From positions 1,211,001-1,275,000 of the forward strand of contig NC_015291.1 of assembly GCF_000253155.1 (NCBI RefSeq): 64,000 bases of DNA, given 5' to 3'. Both the position numbers and the translations under genes were made by a program. Under the pieces are notes generated by a model. It saw only the letters and a program-made list of their open reading frames with translations. It was not told where the DNA came from and did no database searches. The stretch is from Streptococcus oralis Uo5. GTDB taxonomy: Bacteria; Bacillota; Bacilli; Lactobacillales; Streptococcaceae. Shown here piece after piece: positions 42,470 through 53,714 of this stretch (position 1 is its first letter; each line of letters starts with the position of its first letter).

Positions 42470-43339
42470 TTATAGATAAAGTAGTTTGAATAGTGCTACT
42501 GCTGCAATACCCGCTGCAATTGGAGCTACAACTGGAACCCATGCATACCACCATTTTGAATCACCCTTGTGTTGACCAAGAACTGATTTTGGAAGGAGTT
42601 CGTGAAGAAGACGTGGTCCGAAGTCACGAGCTGGGTTCAAAGCAGGTCCAGTAGGTCCACCAAGTGAAGTTACCAAGGCCATCACTAGGAAACCAAGTGC
42701 CAAGTGCGCAACTGAGATCCCAGCAGCTGTATGTGGAGCTACTTGAGCTTTCACTGCCAATTCACTTAAATCAACAGTTTGTCCAGCTTGAGTAGCCATT
42801 TGTTTCATGTATTGAAGAACCTCAGCTCCAAAGAAGTTTTTAGTCAAACCAAGTGCTGCAAAGAAAAGAACAAATGAACCTACAAACTCATTGAGGAAGC
42901 CGTTAACAGTAGCTGCAAAACGTGATTCTTTTGTACCGTGGTCGATGCTTGAAATCGTTGAGAAGGTACCCAAGATGTTGTTTGGGTTTTCTGTTTTCAA
43001 GTAGTAAGGACGGTGAGTCGCTACAACCAAAGCTTGACCGAAGATTGCTCCCAAAACTTGTGCTAGGATGTAATATGGTACTTGCTCCCAAGAGAAAAGT
43101 CCACTAACAGCAAGTCCAAGAGTGAAAGCTGGGTTGATGTGGTTACCAGATACATTACCAAACATCAAGGCTGGGATCATAACCCCCATACCATAACCAA
43201 CCGCGATAACGAGCCAGCCACTTTGGTGACCTTTCGTACCTTTAAGTTCAACGTTAGCAACTGCACCATTACCAAGAATGATCAAAATAGCAGTTCCCAA
43301 GAATTCTGTGGCATATTTAATAGCCCATGTAAAATCCAT
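42470..43339 (-). CDS. MIP family aquaglyceroporin
   Basis: 289 aa, six membrane helices and two NPA half-helices: GNHINPAFTLGLAV and GPALNPARDFGPRLL; the Asp after NPAR is typical for glycerol facilitators. An extended loop between helices (about 170-215) is common in lactic-acid bacteria. Passes glycerol and possibly water. Single gene with AAGGAG before the ATG. Confidence 0.92.
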   Translation of the reverse strand: MDFTWAIKYATEFLGTAILIILGNGAVANVELKGTKGHQSGWLVIAVGYGMGVMIPALMFGNVSGNHINPAFTLGLAVSGLFSWEQVPYYILAQVLGAIFGQALVVATHRPYYLKTENPNNILGTFSTISSIDHGTKESRFAATVNGFLNEFVGSFVLFFAALGLTKNFFGAEVLQYMKQMATQAGQTVDLSELAVKAQVAPHTAAGISVAHLALGFLVMALVTSLGGPTGPALNPARDFGPRLLHELLPKSVLGQHKGDSKWWYAWVPVVAPIAAGIAAVALFKLLYL

Positions 43340-43496
43340 TTGATAGATTCTCCTTAAATTTTTTTAGACAATCCCTATTCTATCAATTTTTAGGCCTTTT
43401 AGCAATATCTTTTCTAAAAGAATCTATGGAAAACGCTTTATTTAACTTATCTTTAAAAAAAGGACAAAAGAAGTCAAACTCCTTTCATCCTAATCG

Positions 43497-44663
43497 TTAT
43501 TCTTGACGTTGACCAAAATCTGCAATCATCTGCTCCATCTCTTGGCGACTCGGAGTGGTCAACATATAAAGGTAGTCCCCTTGTAGCTCTGCAAAGGCTG
43601 CTGGCATGATTTTTTTGACCTTGAATTGCTGGCTGTACTTAGCAAGCAAGTCTTCTTCTGAATAGACATAATTTGCATTGGCACGACGTGATGTAGCTAG
43701 ACAGTATTGAGGTTCAAATTCTGACTCTGGGAATTCTTCTCCTGCGACAATAGTTGCATAGCCACGATAGAGGTCCAAGGAATGAGCAAAGTTATAAACA
43801 TCAATGGTAAAGCCACCTGCAGGACGGTTATTGTACTCAATGGCAATGTAGTCGTCCCCATCACGGAAGAACTCGATATGGAAAAAGCGTTCTTTCATAC
43901 CAAATTCCTTGACAATGGCCTCGCCATACTTGCGCAGTTTGGGATCCATATCCTTGAGTACATAGTAGGAATTGTCCATCTTATAAATCATGAGATCAAG
44001 TGGTGTATGGGCATAATCGAAAGTCGTTGAAAAGACGATGTTGCCATCCTTGTCCACAAGTCCGTCAAAGGTACAGATTTCGCTAGAAGTGACAAATTTT
44101 TCAAAGAAATAAACGGTTGAATGGTCCCATTCAGCCTTAAAGTGATTTACATCGTCTTCTGTCTCAAGCTTAAAGGTTGCTGCCGCTCCCACTCCATTGT
44201 CAGGTTTGGCAATCATTGGTAGACCGATTTCGTTCACTGCTTTATCCACATCTGCTTCCGTCTGGATAACAGCGCCTGGTACAACAGGTACGCCTGCCTT
44301 TTGGAAGAGTTTCTTCATCTCAGACTTAAACTTGGTTTTTTTAAGATCTTCGGGTTTGGCTCCAAAGACATTAAATTGTTCTCTGAGTGTTGCGTCCAGC
44401 TCAAGCCAGTATTCATTGTGAGATTCGATGCGGTCGATTGGGCAATGCTTGTAGAACAGAAAAGCTACTGCACGTTTGACTTCGTCTATGTTCTCAAGAT
44501 TGTCCACACGGAAATACTCAGTCAGACTATTGCGCAAAGGTTCATCAAGTTGTTCGTAGGGCTCCTGACCAATTCCCAAAACGGTGATGCCTTTATTGGC
44601 TAGCTCGATTGTAAACTGTTGGAAGTTTTGCGGATAGTAGGGAGAAATAACAAGGTAATTCAT
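43497..44663 (-). CDS. ATP-grasp enzyme (CarB-like)
   Basis: 388 aa from MNYLVISPYYPQN; AAGGAG is six bases upstream. ATP-grasp domain with LPMIAKPDNGVGAAATFKL, EKFVTSSEI and EYNNRPAGGFTID (metal-binding Glu/Asn). Such stand-alone enzymes ligate a carboxylate to an amine or thiol; the substrate is not evident. It is the last gene of an operon with two alpha/beta hydrolases, with gaps of 12 and 20 bases, suggesting a small biosynthetic or modifying route. Confidence 0.8.
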   Translation of the reverse strand: MNYLVISPYYPQNFQQFTIELANKGITVLGIGQEPYEQLDEPLRNSLTEYFRVDNLENIDEVKRAVAFLFYKHCPIDRIESHNEYWLELDATLREQFNVFGAKPEDLKKTKFKSEMKKLFQKAGVPVVPGAVIQTEADVDKAVNEIGLPMIAKPDNGVGAAATFKLETEDDVNHFKAEWDHSTVYFFEKFVTSSEICTFDGLVDKDGNIVFSTTFDYAHTPLDLMIYKMDNSYYVLKDMDPKLRKYGEAIVKEFGMKERFFHIEFFRDGDDYIAIEYNNRPAGGFTIDVYNFAHSLDLYRGYATIVAGEEFPESEFEPQYCLATSRRANANYVYSEEDLLAKYSQQFKVKKIMPAAFAELQGDYLYMLTTPSRQEMEQMIADFGQRQE

Positions 44664-44675
44664 AGGCAACTCCTT

Positions 44676-45416
44676 TTATAGATACAGGTGTCCAAGAAAA
44701 TAGGGCATTTGTTTGCGCCACCATTCCCAGTCGTGGGCGACATCGTGTCCCCATTCAGCAAACCAGGCTGGAATTTGTTTCTGGTCAAAGGCTTCTTTGA
44801 GCTTGTAGAAAGATGGTAGACCGTCTTGTTCCCAGGCACCAAGGCCCGTACAGACGACGATTTCTGCCTGACGGTAACGATCGATAAACCATCCGTCGTT
44901 TTGATTCCAGATATAATCTACAGGCGAGTTTTGGTAAATAGCATCATCATTGTAGTAATCGCCAACGAAGAAACGTGCGTCGTAAACACCACTGAGAGCA
45001 ATCACCTTGGTAAAGACATCTGGATGCTGGAGGAAGAAATTGAGTGCATGGTAGGCTCCCATGGAGCAACCAGTTGTCATCATACCATCAAACCAACCTG
45101 TCTTATGCTTGATAAAAGGAATGGCTTCCTCAATCACATAGCGTTCGTAGGCTCGATGCATCTCCGCCTGGTCATGACTATTTTTCCAAGTAGCCAACCA
45201 GCTCTCACTGTCCACACTGGATAGGGTAAAGAACTGAACACGGCCTTCTTCGATAAAGGAAGCACAGGCATCTATCATGCCAAAATCATAGTATTCGTTG
45301 TGACTTCCACCAGATGAAGCAAAAACAACAACTGGAATCCCAGCATGCCCATAACGGTTAAGGTACATTTCACGATTAAGATTGCCACTCCAGTGGCTGA
45401 GGTTTTCAATATGCAT
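44676..45416 (-). CDS. Esterase-family alpha/beta hydrolase
   Basis: 246 aa. Nucleophile Ser in TTGCSMGAYHALNFF, Asp and His presumably in the second half (WGHDVAHDWEWW gives the His). Resembles esterase D/antigen 85-like enzymes. No signal peptide. AAAGGAG before the ATG. Works with the neighbouring hydrolase and ATP-grasp gene. Confidence 0.82.
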   Translation of the reverse strand: MHIENLSHWSGNLNREMYLNRYGHAGIPVVVFASSGGSHNEYYDFGMIDACASFIEEGRVQFFTLSSVDSESWLATWKNSHDQAEMHRAYERYVIEEAIPFIKHKTGWFDGMMTTGCSMGAYHALNFFLQHPDVFTKVIALSGVYDARFFVGDYYNDDAIYQNSPVDYIWNQNDGWFIDRYRQAEIVVCTGLGAWEQDGLPSFYKLKEAFDQKQIPAWFAEWGHDVAHDWEWWRKQMPYFLGHLYL

Positions 45417-45436
45417 TGGCTTTCTCCTTTCTTAAC

Positions 45437-46261
45437 TTACCATTTCTCTGCAAAAAATCGGAGACAGTCTGGTAAATTTTCCGACCAAGGAATCTCACTA
45501 TGGATGGCACCAGACTGAACTTTCAAGACAAGATTATCCAAGCCTACTCCACCTGCAATCAAATCACGGTAATAGCGAAGCGACGAGTCGATATAGGCTT
45601 GTTTAATATTGCCAGCCATCAAGGTCTTGTCCGTATCGTCTGCTTCTTCTGTTCCTACATAGATGAAAATGCGCTGTTCAGGCGACAATTTCTTACGCTC
45701 GATATAGCGGTTAAAGGATTCTTGGTGAAGCCAGTTAGCAGATGAGAAGACACCTAGACAACCAATTCGATCTTGGTACTCTAGTCCGATAAACTGGGTG
45801 ATATTGCCTCCTAGCGACGAACCAATCATAGCCGTGTGCTGGCGATCAGCTTTGGTACGATAGGTCTCATCGATAAAAGGCTTGACCACCTCCATGACAA
45901 ACTCGGCATACTCCACACCCTTACCGCCAAACTGCTGGCCTGGGATAGGAGATTCTTGAAACTTCCAAGCTGCGTATTCATTCATCCGCCCCATGCCGTC
46001 ATTATCTATAGCAACGACAATCATGCGACTGATGTCAGGATTTCGTTTAATAGCTGGAATAATCTTCCAAGAGTGTCCAATATAAGACTCCTTACTGTAA
46101 AAGACATTTTGCCCATCATGAAAGTAAACAACTGGGTAAAAACGGTCGGTGTCTTTCTCGTAGTCCTTAGGCAGAAGCACACGCACACGACGCTCTTTTC
46201 CTGTATAAGGAACCTTGAGTTTATGTTCTTTCATTTTTAAGTAAAAGTAGGAATGATTCAT
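45437..46261 (-). CDS. Esterase-family alpha/beta hydrolase (enterochelin-esterase-like)
   Basis: 274 aa from MNHSYFYLKMKEHKL; a TTG start eight codons up is possible and the ribosome binding site (GAGAG) is weak. VRVLLPKDYEKD, FYPVVYFHDGQN and the nucleophile IGSSLGGNITQF match the esterase D / Fes-like group. First gene of the three-gene operon. Confidence 0.82.
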   Translation of the reverse strand: MNHSYFYLKMKEHKLKVPYTGKERRVRVLLPKDYEKDTDRFYPVVYFHDGQNVFYSKESYIGHSWKIIPAIKRNPDISRMIVVAIDNDGMGRMNEYAAWKFQESPIPGQQFGGKGVEYAEFVMEVVKPFIDETYRTKADRQHTAMIGSSLGGNITQFIGLEYQDRIGCLGVFSSANWLHQESFNRYIERKKLSPEQRIFIYVGTEEADDTDKTLMAGNIKQAYIDSSLRYYRDLIAGGVGLDNLVLKVQSGAIHSEIPWSENLPDCLRFFAEKW

Positions 46262-46296
46262 TGTCAGAAAACTCTCTATATTCAAAATTTTATCTT

Positions 46297-46305
46297 ATTA
46301 TACCA
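46297..46305 (-). promoter_or_regulatory. Extended -10 promoter of esterase/ATP-grasp operon
   Basis: The minus strand reads TGGTATAAT, 36 bases before the chosen ATG. Confidence 0.6.
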
Positions 46306-46396
46306 CAAAAATAGAAAAAAAGTCAGTAATTGTCCATTTTAAGGATAAATAACTAACTTTTTCATTTATTTTTCAGAATTCTTCTGGATTTTCTGA

Positions 46397-47611
46397 TTAG
46401 AGGAGATTGTCAATCAACTCATCGACAGCATCTTTTTCAGCTTGAGGTGTGATCTTAGTGATCATAATCCCTGCCACTGCTCGCTCAACCAATCCTTCAA
46501 CATCCATGCGTTTTTCATACTGCTCAGCATTCTCTATCTTAGGATTGGTCTTAGGACGGTCAGGCGCAAAAATAGTACAGCAGTCTTCAAAAGGCTGGAT
46601 TGAAATTTCAAAAGTATCGATTTCCTGCGCGATGTCAATGATTTCCAACTTGTCCATGGTAACCACGGGACGAATGACTGGAGTGCTGGTCACAGCGTTG
46701 ATAGTCTGCATGCTTTCCAAGGTCTGGCTGGCTACTTGACCAAGACTTTCCCCATTGATAATAATTAAACCTTTTCGTATCTCACGAATACGGTCGGTAA
46801 TGCGCATCATAAAACGACGGGTCAAGGTCATGAGGTAGGCTTCTGGCGCCTTAGCCTTGATTTCTTCTTGAATTTCAGTGAAAGGAACCTCGATAAACTG
46901 AATATTGCCCCCAAATTTAGTCAATTTGCGGGTCAAATCTTGGGCTTTTTTAAGAGCACCAGGACTCGTGTATGGCGGACTGGCAAAGTGAACCGCCTCA
47001 ATATCTACCCCACGTTTAAGAGCTAGATAACCTGCCACAGGTGAATCAATTCCTCCTGACAACATGAGCATGCCTTTACCAGAACTTCCCACAGGTAATC
47101 CTCCTGCTCCACGAAAAGTTTCATAGGAAAGATAGGCAGCCTCCTCACGAATCTCAACCTGAAGATTAATATCTGGATTTTTCATCTGAGCTTGCACGTT
47201 TGGAATAGCCTCGAAAACAGCTCCACCAAGAGTTTGATTGAGTTCACGACTATCCAATTCGAAGTTGTGGTCGCTTCGCTTACTAGTGATTTTAAAGGTC
47301 ATACCCTCCTTGTAGATAGCTTTCATAATCTCTTGGACAGCTGATTTAAGAACTTCTACAGACTTTTCAACTTTATAAACGGGAGAAAAGTTTTGGATCC
47401 CAAAGACTTGTTTGAGAGATTCTGCTACTGCTGTATAATCAGCTCCATTGAGGTAAGCGTGGGCACGGTCGCGATCTGCGGTTACCTTAACTTGAGGATA
47501 GATGGATAAAACGTCCGAAATATTATTACGAAGTTTATTGATGAAACGCATACGATTTTTGTGCTTGGTTGACAATTCTCCATAGCGAATCATAATTTCT
47601 GAATACTGCAT
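46397..47611 (-). CDS. thiI: tRNA 4-thiouridine synthase / thiazole sulfur transfer protein ThiI
   Basis: 404 aa: N-terminal ferredoxin-like and THUMP domains (to about 165), then the PP-loop [20 protein letters not shown] and the AANH domain. No C-terminal rhodanese domain, as usual in Gram-positives; sulfur comes from the adjacent cysteine desulfurase, whose stop is 8 bases upstream. Makes s4U8 in tRNA. Confidence 0.95.
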   Translation of the reverse strand: MQYSEIMIRYGELSTKHKNRMRFINKLRNNISDVLSIYPQVKVTADRDRAHAYLNGADYTAVAESLKQVFGIQNFSPVYKVEKSVEVLKSAVQEIMKAIYKEGMTFKITSKRSDHNFELDSRELNQTLGGAVFEAIPNVQAQMKNPDINLQVEIREEAAYLSYETFRGAGGLPVGSSGKGMLMLSGGIDSPVAGYLALKRGVDIEAVHFASPPYTSPGALKKAQDLTRKLTKFGGNIQFIEVPFTEIQEEIKAKAPEAYLMTLTRRFMMRITDRIREIRKGLIIINGESLGQVASQTLESMQTINAVTSTPVIRPVVTMDKLEIIDIAQEIDTFEISIQPFEDCCTIFAPDRPKTNPKIENAEQYEKRMDVEGLVERAVAGIMITKITPQAEKDAVDELIDNLL

Positions 47612-47619
47612 AAATGCTC

Positions 47620-48762
47620 CTATCTTACTTTTCTAGTTTGGTTGTAAATTAATTTTAGCTTGGTCAAAAACTGCTCGACCTGACTCATGTCATTTTCTAG
47701 GTCTAAGCTTAGACGCACAGCTGACTGGGCCTTATCCTTGTCTACTCCCATGGCAATTAAAGTACCTGCAGGTTTTCCTGCCTTGGATGAACAAGCAGAG
47801 GTTGTGGAAATGAAAATATCATAGTCTTCAAAGGCGTGAACGATGACTTCTCCACGAACACCCTTAATCCCAAAAGTCAGGATATGAGGGGCAAAGTCTT
47901 CCTCATCTGAAAAGACGAAAATGTCTGGATAGTCCAGAAGGGCTTGGCGAATGACTGCCTTCATCTGCCCCGTCTTGCTAGCAAAGATAGCTAATTTTTC
48001 CATAGACAAACGGAGGGCCTTGGCAGTCGCGGCAATCCCTGCGACATTCTCAGTTGTCGAACGATAGTCTCCCTCTTGACCACCACCTGTTAAAAGAGGC
48101 ATGATCCTCTTACCAGACTTGATATAGACAAATCCAACACCTCTGACACCATGAAACTTATGACTCGAAAAGGTCGCGAAATCCACTCGATCAGTCAAAT
48201 ACTCCTCTGTCGGAATCTTAGCAAGTGCCTGAACCGCATCAACATGGAAAGAAATGGTCGGCTTATCTGCTAACAGTTTTGAAATAGCCTCAATAGGCTG
48301 GATAGAGCCAATTTCATTATTTACTGCCATAATGGAGACAAGGATCGTATCAGGTCGTATCAAAGCTCCTAGAGCCTCAACATCCACAAACCCTTTCTCA
48401 TCAACTGGAGCAAAATCCACCTCAAAACCTTGACTTTTCAGCCAGAGGGCTGATTCCTTAACTGCTGGATGTTCAATGGCTGATACGATGATGTGCTTGC
48501 CAAACTGGGCTTTTTCAAAGGCCACACCTTTGATGACCCAGTTATCTCCTTCTGTTCCACCAGAGGTAAAGAAGATTTCGTCACTTTTCTTCCCAATCAA
48601 ATCCGCAATTTGCTGCCGGGAAGCATCTAAAATTCGTGTTGCCTGGTCTCCCAAACGATGGAGACTAGATGGATTTCCTACAATTTTTGAAGCAACCTGC
48701 ATGTAGGTCTCTAGAGCTTCAGGATAAGGCTTGGTTGTCGCCGAATTATCAAAGTAGATCAT
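47620..48762 (-). CDS. Cysteine desulfurase (IscS/NifS-like, ThiI partner)
   Basis: 380 aa, PLP-dependent. Lys-bearing motif in [20 protein letters not shown]-binding [10 protein letters not shown] and HVDAVQA, active-site Cys in [11 protein letters not shown]. Provides persulfide sulfur; the operon with thiI points to tRNA thiolation (the NifZ/ThiI type pair in Bacillus). Confidence 0.93.
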   Translation of the reverse strand: MIYFDNSATTKPYPEALETYMQVASKIVGNPSSLHRLGDQATRILDASRQQIADLIGKKSDEIFFTSGGTEGDNWVIKGVAFEKAQFGKHIIVSAIEHPAVKESALWLKSQGFEVDFAPVDEKGFVDVEALGALIRPDTILVSIMAVNNEIGSIQPIEAISKLLADKPTISFHVDAVQALAKIPTEEYLTDRVDFATFSSHKFHGVRGVGFVYIKSGKRIMPLLTGGGQEGDYRSTTENVAGIAATAKALRLSMEKLAIFASKTGQMKAVIRQALLDYPDIFVFSDEEDFAPHILTFGIKGVRGEVIVHAFEDYDIFISTTSACSSKAGKPAGTLIAMGVDKDKAQSAVRLSLDLENDMSQVEQFLTKLKLIYNQTRKVR

Positions 48763-48899
48763 GTTTTCTCACGCTTTCTAAAATCACTCCTTCTATTGTA
48801 TCACGAAAAGAGACCTGCGACAAGAAAGGGAGTTTTCTCTTTTTAAGTTATTTTTTTAAAGAAATGAGGTATAATAAATCATAGTTAAAGGAGAGTATC

Positions 48900-49325
48900 A
48901 TGTCTAACTATCGTAGAACTTCAAAACCAAAAACAGAACACATCAAAAAAGGGTTTACAGTCTTTCAAAAAACGATTGCTACCATCGGTAGTATCCTTGG
49001 TCTAATCACCGCTACTATTACCATCATGAACGCTATGGATAATAACAAAAACAACAAGAAAGAACCGACGACAACTCAAACAACTGTTGTCAAGGAAATT
49101 CAAAAAGAATCCCCTCAGGAAAATACTACTCCTAACAGGGACAACACTTCTACTAAAGAAAATACCACGCAAGAAGAAACTTCTCAATCCAATAAAAAAG
49201 AGGAGAAAAAAGAAGAACAGAAAACAACAACTCAGGACTCTTCTACACCAGCTACAAATAAAGAAACAAGCGATAACGGAGCACAGTCAAATACGACGAG
49301 TTCTGAAACTAAAACGAACCAGTAA
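48900..49325 (+). CDS. DUF6556-like small membrane protein
   Basis: 141 aa. Basic start (MSNYRRTSKPKTEHIKKGF), one membrane helix (about 25-47), then a tail of almost only Lys, Glu, Thr, Asn, Ser and Gln, presumably disordered. Matches the streptococcal DUF6556 pattern. Good promoter (GGTATAAT) and ribosome binding site (AAAGGAG). Function unknown. Confidence 0.7.
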   Translation: MSNYRRTSKPKTEHIKKGFTVFQKTIATIGSILGLITATITIMNAMDNNKNNKKEPTTTQTTVVKEIQKESPQENTTPNRDNTSTKENTTQEETSQSNKKEEKKEEQKTTTQDSSTPATNKETSDNGAQSNTTSSETKTNQ

Positions 49326-49329
49326 TCAC

Positions 49330-49370
49330 AAAAATAGCTTCTTTCCAAATTTGGAAAGAAGCTATTTTTT
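49330..49370. terminator. Bidirectional terminator DUF6556 / ftsK
   Basis: AAAAATAGCTTCTTTCCAAA pairs with TTTGGAAAGAAGCTATTTTT; very strong, serves both convergent genes. Confidence 0.9.
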
Positions 49371-51675
49371 ATTGTTGCAATACTTTTCGTGGTTTGGTTC
49401 CCTCAGCTGGACCGATGACACCTGCCATTTCAAGTTCTTCCATCAGACGGGTCGCACGATTAAATCCAACTGACAAACGACGCTGAATCATCGAAGCGCT
49501 GGCTTTCTGGGTTTCGATAACCAAAGCCTTAGCTTCTTCAAAAAGCGGATCGCCACCAGCTTCGCCGTCAGAGAAATCTCCATCATTTTCAGGGACGTCT
49601 CCTGGGTCAAAGCTGTCATCGTAGTCCGCATCTGCCTGAGCCTTGATGAAGTTTACGATACGTTCAACATCATCATCTGAGATAAAGGATCCTTGTAGAC
49701 GGACTGGGTGATTTTCATCAATTGGTTTAAAGAGCATATCTCCTCGACCGAGCAGTTTTTCAGCTCCATTTTCATCCAAGATGGTTCGCGAATCTGTACC
49801 TGATGAAACTGCAAAAGCCACACGAGATGGGACATTGGCCTTGATAAGACCAGAGATAACATCAACCGATGGACGTTGCGTTGCGAGAATCATGTGAATC
49901 CCTGCGGCACGCGCCTTCTGTCCGAGACGGATGATGGCATCCTCCACTTCCTTGCTAGCCACCATCATGAGGTCTGCCAACTCATCCACAATGACAACAA
50001 TCAAAGGCAGCGGTACTTGTTTGTACTCAGATTGGCTATTAAATTCCTCGACCTTGGCATTGTAACCAGCGATATTTCGTACTCCAACCTTAGCAAAGAG
50101 TTCATAACGGTTTTCCATCTCATCCACCACCTTTTGGAGAGCCTTGCTGGCCTTGCGTGGATTTGTCACAACTGGAATCAAGAGGTGAGGAATGTCATTG
50201 TAAACCGATAACTCAACCATCTTAGGATCGACCATCATAAACTTGACCTGGTCGGGTCTTGCTTTCATCAGAATACTAGCGATAATACCATTAACTGCGA
50301 CTGATTTCCCTGATCCCGTCGAACCTGCAACCAGTAGGTGGGGCATCTTGGAAAGATCAAAGGTGCGAGCCGTTCCATTGACAGCCTTCCCTAGAGGAAT
50401 TTCGAGGAGATTTTCTGGTTTAGTCTGAGACTGTTCCCAGAGTTCACGGAAGGAAACGGTCGCAATCTCAGAGTTGGGGACTTCAATTCCGACTAAGGAT
50501 TTACCAGGGATTGGAGCCTCTATCCGAACATCCTTAGCTGCTAGAGCTAGCGCTAAGTCGTCTGCCAGATTGGAAATGCGGTTAACCCGTACACCGACTG
50601 CTGGCTTGACTTCATACTTGGTAACTGATGGTCCAATTTCAGCCCGTTCCACCGTTACCTTGATACCAAAGCTGGCAAAGGTTTCTTCTAGGATTTTGAT
50701 ATTTTCTCGAACAATCTTCTTTTCCTTGGACTGATCTTTGGGTTTATCTGGTGCAAAGAGTTGCAAGCTTGGTAGCTTGTATTCGAGGGCTTCCTTGGCA
50801 GAAAAATCAACCTGCACCTCTTCATCCTCAAAGTCTTCTTCCACATCTGGAACATCAAAATCAGTTTGAGGGAGGATAATCTCCGGTTCGATCCATTCTT
50901 CCTCAGGAATTGGTGGGAAATCGTAGTCTGGTACCTCTGATAAGATTTCTCCCGTTTCAGGATCTACAGGAGGAAGCGGTAATGCATCCTGTTCTTCTTG
51001 TTCTCTCTGAATTCTTGCTGCTTCTTCAGCTTCTTGACGAGCCTTCTCTTCTTCTCTCTTGATGAAGCGTTCCTGTTTTCTCTGTTCCTGTTTTTCCATG
51101 AAAGATCTGAACTGAGCTCCAATAAAGGCTGCAACATCATAAATAGACCAAGGACTAACTAAGAGTGCCCCAACTAGAATCAAGAGGACTCCAATAAAGT
51201 ACGATCCGATATTTGAGAAAAGAAAGGCTATGGGAATATAAAGTCCGACACCAAGCAGGCCTCCACCAGCGAAGCTAGTCACCCGCATACCAGTCAGGTC
51301 CGTCATAACTTGAGACAGGGTCCCTTTTAGAACTGATTGCTCCAAGCCATATTTCCATACTAAGTAGGCCTCAAAAATCAAGAGCAAGCCAGCGAAGATA
51401 CAGAGAAATCCTGATAGAAGTCCCTCTTGCTTGCGGATCCATTTAAAAAGAAAAAGATAGATGAGGAGACCACCTATGGCCACATAGGCCAAACTTCCGA
51501 CCACCAGTCGAATGAGATTGTAAAGAGTGACACCTGCTGCGCCGAGTTTGAGGGCTGCAATAATCAACAATAAGGCAATTCCTAAGGAAATCAACATCCT
51601 CTGGATAGCCTGTTTTCTTTCAAGTTCTGCTTTAGACGGTCTCCGTCTTGTTTTTGTAGTATTCTTGTTTGCCAT
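49369..51675 (-). CDS. ftsK: DNA translocase FtsK/SpoIIIE
   Basis: 768 aa from [19 protein letters not shown]; an ATG 22 codons upstream lies before the promoter. Four or five N-terminal membrane helices, a Pro/Glu-rich linker, motor domain with Walker [15 protein letters not shown] and Walker [12 protein letters not shown], and a C-terminal gamma winged helix ([20 protein letters not shown]). Pumps DNA at division. The -10 TGGTATAAT ends six bases before the ATG and no Shine-Dalgarno exists, so the mRNA is probably leaderless. Confidence 0.94.
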   Translation of the reverse strand: MANKNTTKTRRRPSKAELERKQAIQRMLISLGIALLLIIAALKLGAAGVTLYNLIRLVVGSLAYVAIGGLLIYLFLFKWIRKQEGLLSGFLCIFAGLLLIFEAYLVWKYGLEQSVLKGTLSQVMTDLTGMRVTSFAGGGLLGVGLYIPIAFLFSNIGSYFIGVLLILVGALLVSPWSIYDVAAFIGAQFRSFMEKQEQRKQERFIKREEEKARQEAEEAARIQREQEEQDALPLPPVDPETGEILSEVPDYDFPPIPEEEWIEPEIILPQTDFDVPDVEEDFEDEEVQVDFSAKEALEYKLPSLQLFAPDKPKDQSKEKKIVRENIKILEETFASFGIKVTVERAEIGPSVTKYEVKPAVGVRVNRISNLADDLALALAAKDVRIEAPIPGKSLVGIEVPNSEIATVSFRELWEQSQTKPENLLEIPLGKAVNGTARTFDLSKMPHLLVAGSTGSGKSVAVNGIIASILMKARPDQVKFMMVDPKMVELSVYNDIPHLLIPVVTNPRKASKALQKVVDEMENRYELFAKVGVRNIAGYNAKVEEFNSQSEYKQVPLPLIVVIVDELADLMMVASKEVEDAIIRLGQKARAAGIHMILATQRPSVDVISGLIKANVPSRVAFAVSSGTDSRTILDENGAEKLLGRGDMLFKPIDENHPVRLQGSFISDDDVERIVNFIKAQADADYDDSFDPGDVPENDGDFSDGEAGGDPLFEEAKALVIETQKASASMIQRRLSVGFNRATRLMEELEMAGVIGPAEGTKPRKVLQQ

Positions 51676-51681
51676 TCTTTT

Positions 51682-51690
51682 ATTATACCA
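51682..51690 (-). promoter_or_regulatory. Extended -10 promoter of leaderless ftsK
   Basis: The minus strand reads TGGTATAAT, then six bases (AAAAGA), then ATG. Same spacing as at 969-977 and 61010-61018. Confidence 0.7.
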
Positions 51691-51761
51691 TATTTCACAG
51701 CCATTTCGAATAGAGAAAAAGATTGCACCAAATGGTAACAATCTTTCTATTCTAATACTTT

Positions 51762-53714
51762 TTATGCTTGTGGTTTGCGTAGGTAACCATAAACCACACC
51801 ACTTACAATTGCGCCTACCAAAACAAAGGCAAGGTAAAGAAGGGCATTTGAAGTTAGAGCGATAACGAAGATTCCTCCGTGTGGTGCCATGAGTTTGATA
51901 CCAGCAAGACCAACGAGTCCGCCTGTTACTGCTGAACCAAGGATAAAGCTTGGGATCGCACGAGCTGGGTCTGCAGCACCAAATGGAATCGCTCCCTCAG
52001 TGATAAATGACAAGCCCATGATAATGTTTGTCAAACCAGAGTTACGTTCTTCTTTGGTAAATTTATCTTTAAAGAGCAGAGTTGCGACAAAGATAGCAAG
52101 TGGTGGCACCATTCCTCCAGCCATAACTGCTGCCATAGCTACAGAACCACCTGAAGAAACAGTCGCTGCAAGCGTACCTGTACCAAAGACATAGGCAGCT
52201 TTGTTGACTGGTCCACCCATGTCGACAGCCATCATTCCTCCAAGAACGATACCAAGAAGAACAGCTGAACCTCCTCCAAGACCGCCTAGGAAGTTATTCA
52301 TAGCCGTGTTGATTTCTGCCATCGGGATGTTAACAGCTAGCATAACAAATCCTGTCAAGATTGTTCCGAAAAGCGGTAGGATAAGGATAGATTTAGCACC
52401 TTCAAGTGAACGAGGAACTTTAACGTATTTCTTGATAGCAAGAACCAAGGCACCTGCGATAAATCCACCAACAAGGGCACCTAGGAAACCAGATGAGACA
52501 CCTGCAAGAGTTGAAGTTGCTTCACCACCTGCGGCATAAGGAATTTTACCAAAGGCAAAACCTTCTTTAGCAATAGCACCAGCCACGAAACCAGCTACTA
52601 AACCTGGTTTTTCAGCGATAGAGTAGGCTACGTATCCTGCAAAAACTGGAAGCATCAAGCCAAAGGCTGCTCCACCAATTTTCATGAACATAGAAGCTAG
52701 TTCATGGTAGGATCCGAGATTGCCAAGACTATCTTGTGGCACACCAAAAGCTCCGTCGATTAAGAAGGCGAGGGCAATCATGATCCCACCACCGATAACG
52801 AATGGCAACATTTGAGATACACCACTCATCAAGTGTTTGTAGAAAGCACCACCAAGGCTTTGTTTTTCATTAGATGCTGTTGCAGCTTTTGCTCCATTAG
52901 CAGCACGATAAACTTCAGCATCTCCTGAAAGAGCCAAGTTGATCAGCTCTTCTGTCTTACGGATACCGTCTGCAACCGGACGGTTAACCAAAGGTTTTCC
53001 ATCAAAACGATCCATCTCAACAGCCTTATCTGCTGCGATGATAACAGCTTTAGCCTTACGGATATCTTCTGCAGTCAGTTGATTTCCAACACCGCTAGCT
53101 CCGTTTGTTTCAACCTTGATCCCAACACCCATTTCAGCAGCCACTTTTTGAAGGGCTTCTTGGGCCATGTATGTGTGGGCAATACCTGTTGTACAAGCTG
53201 TAACAGCTACGATAAAGTCGCCAGAGTCATTAGCAGGTGCTTGAACAGGTTCCTCAACTTTTTCTGAAGCTTGGTCAAAAAGTTCAATAACTTGATCAGC
53301 TGATGTTACTTGGCGAAGTTTGTCAGCAAAACCGTCTTTCATCAAGTATTGAGATAATTCTGCCAAGGCTGCCAAGTGAGTGTCATTGGCACCTTCTGGA
53401 GCTGCAATCATGAAGAAGAGGTCTGTTGGTTGCCCATCCAAGCTTTCATAGTCAACACCCTTGTTTGACTTAGCAAAGAGAACCGTTGCTTCTTTGACAG
53501 CAGAGTTCTTGCTGTGAGGCATAGCAATTCCGTCACCCAAGCCAGTGGAAGTTAGAGCTTCACGCGCTAAGATTCCTTCTTTAAAGGTTTCAAAATCCGT
53601 CACGTAACCGTGATCTACCAAACTTTTAATCATCTCTTCGATGACAGCTGTTTTTTCAGTTGCCTGCAAATCCAGCAACATGACATCTTTTCTCAATAGG
53701 TCTTGAATTTTCAT
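51762..53714 (-). CDS. fruA: PTS fructose-specific EIIABC
   Basis: 650 aa. EIIA domain (1-145) with phospho-His in [13 protein letters not shown] (about 165-265) with Cys in [22 protein letters not shown] (about 290-650) with about nine membrane helices. Imports fructose as fructose-1-phosphate. Its start overlaps the fruK stop by four bases. Last gene of fruRKA. Confidence 0.95.
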   Translation of the reverse strand: MKIQDLLRKDVMLLDLQATEKTAVIEEMIKSLVDHGYVTDFETFKEGILAREALTSTGLGDGIAMPHSKNSAVKEATVLFAKSNKGVDYESLDGQPTDLFFMIAAPEGANDTHLAALAELSQYLMKDGFADKLRQVTSADQVIELFDQASEKVEEPVQAPANDSGDFIVAVTACTTGIAHTYMAQEALQKVAAEMGVGIKVETNGASGVGNQLTAEDIRKAKAVIIAADKAVEMDRFDGKPLVNRPVADGIRKTEELINLALSGDAEVYRAANGAKAATASNEKQSLGGAFYKHLMSGVSQMLPFVIGGGIMIALAFLIDGAFGVPQDSLGNLGSYHELASMFMKIGGAAFGLMLPVFAGYVAYSIAEKPGLVAGFVAGAIAKEGFAFGKIPYAAGGEATSTLAGVSSGFLGALVGGFIAGALVLAIKKYVKVPRSLEGAKSILILPLFGTILTGFVMLAVNIPMAEINTAMNNFLGGLGGGSAVLLGIVLGGMMAVDMGGPVNKAAYVFGTGTLAATVSSGGSVAMAAVMAGGMVPPLAIFVATLLFKDKFTKEERNSGLTNIIMGLSFITEGAIPFGAADPARAIPSFILGSAVTGGLVGLAGIKLMAPHGGIFVIALTSNALLYLAFVLVGAIVSGVVYGYLRKPQA

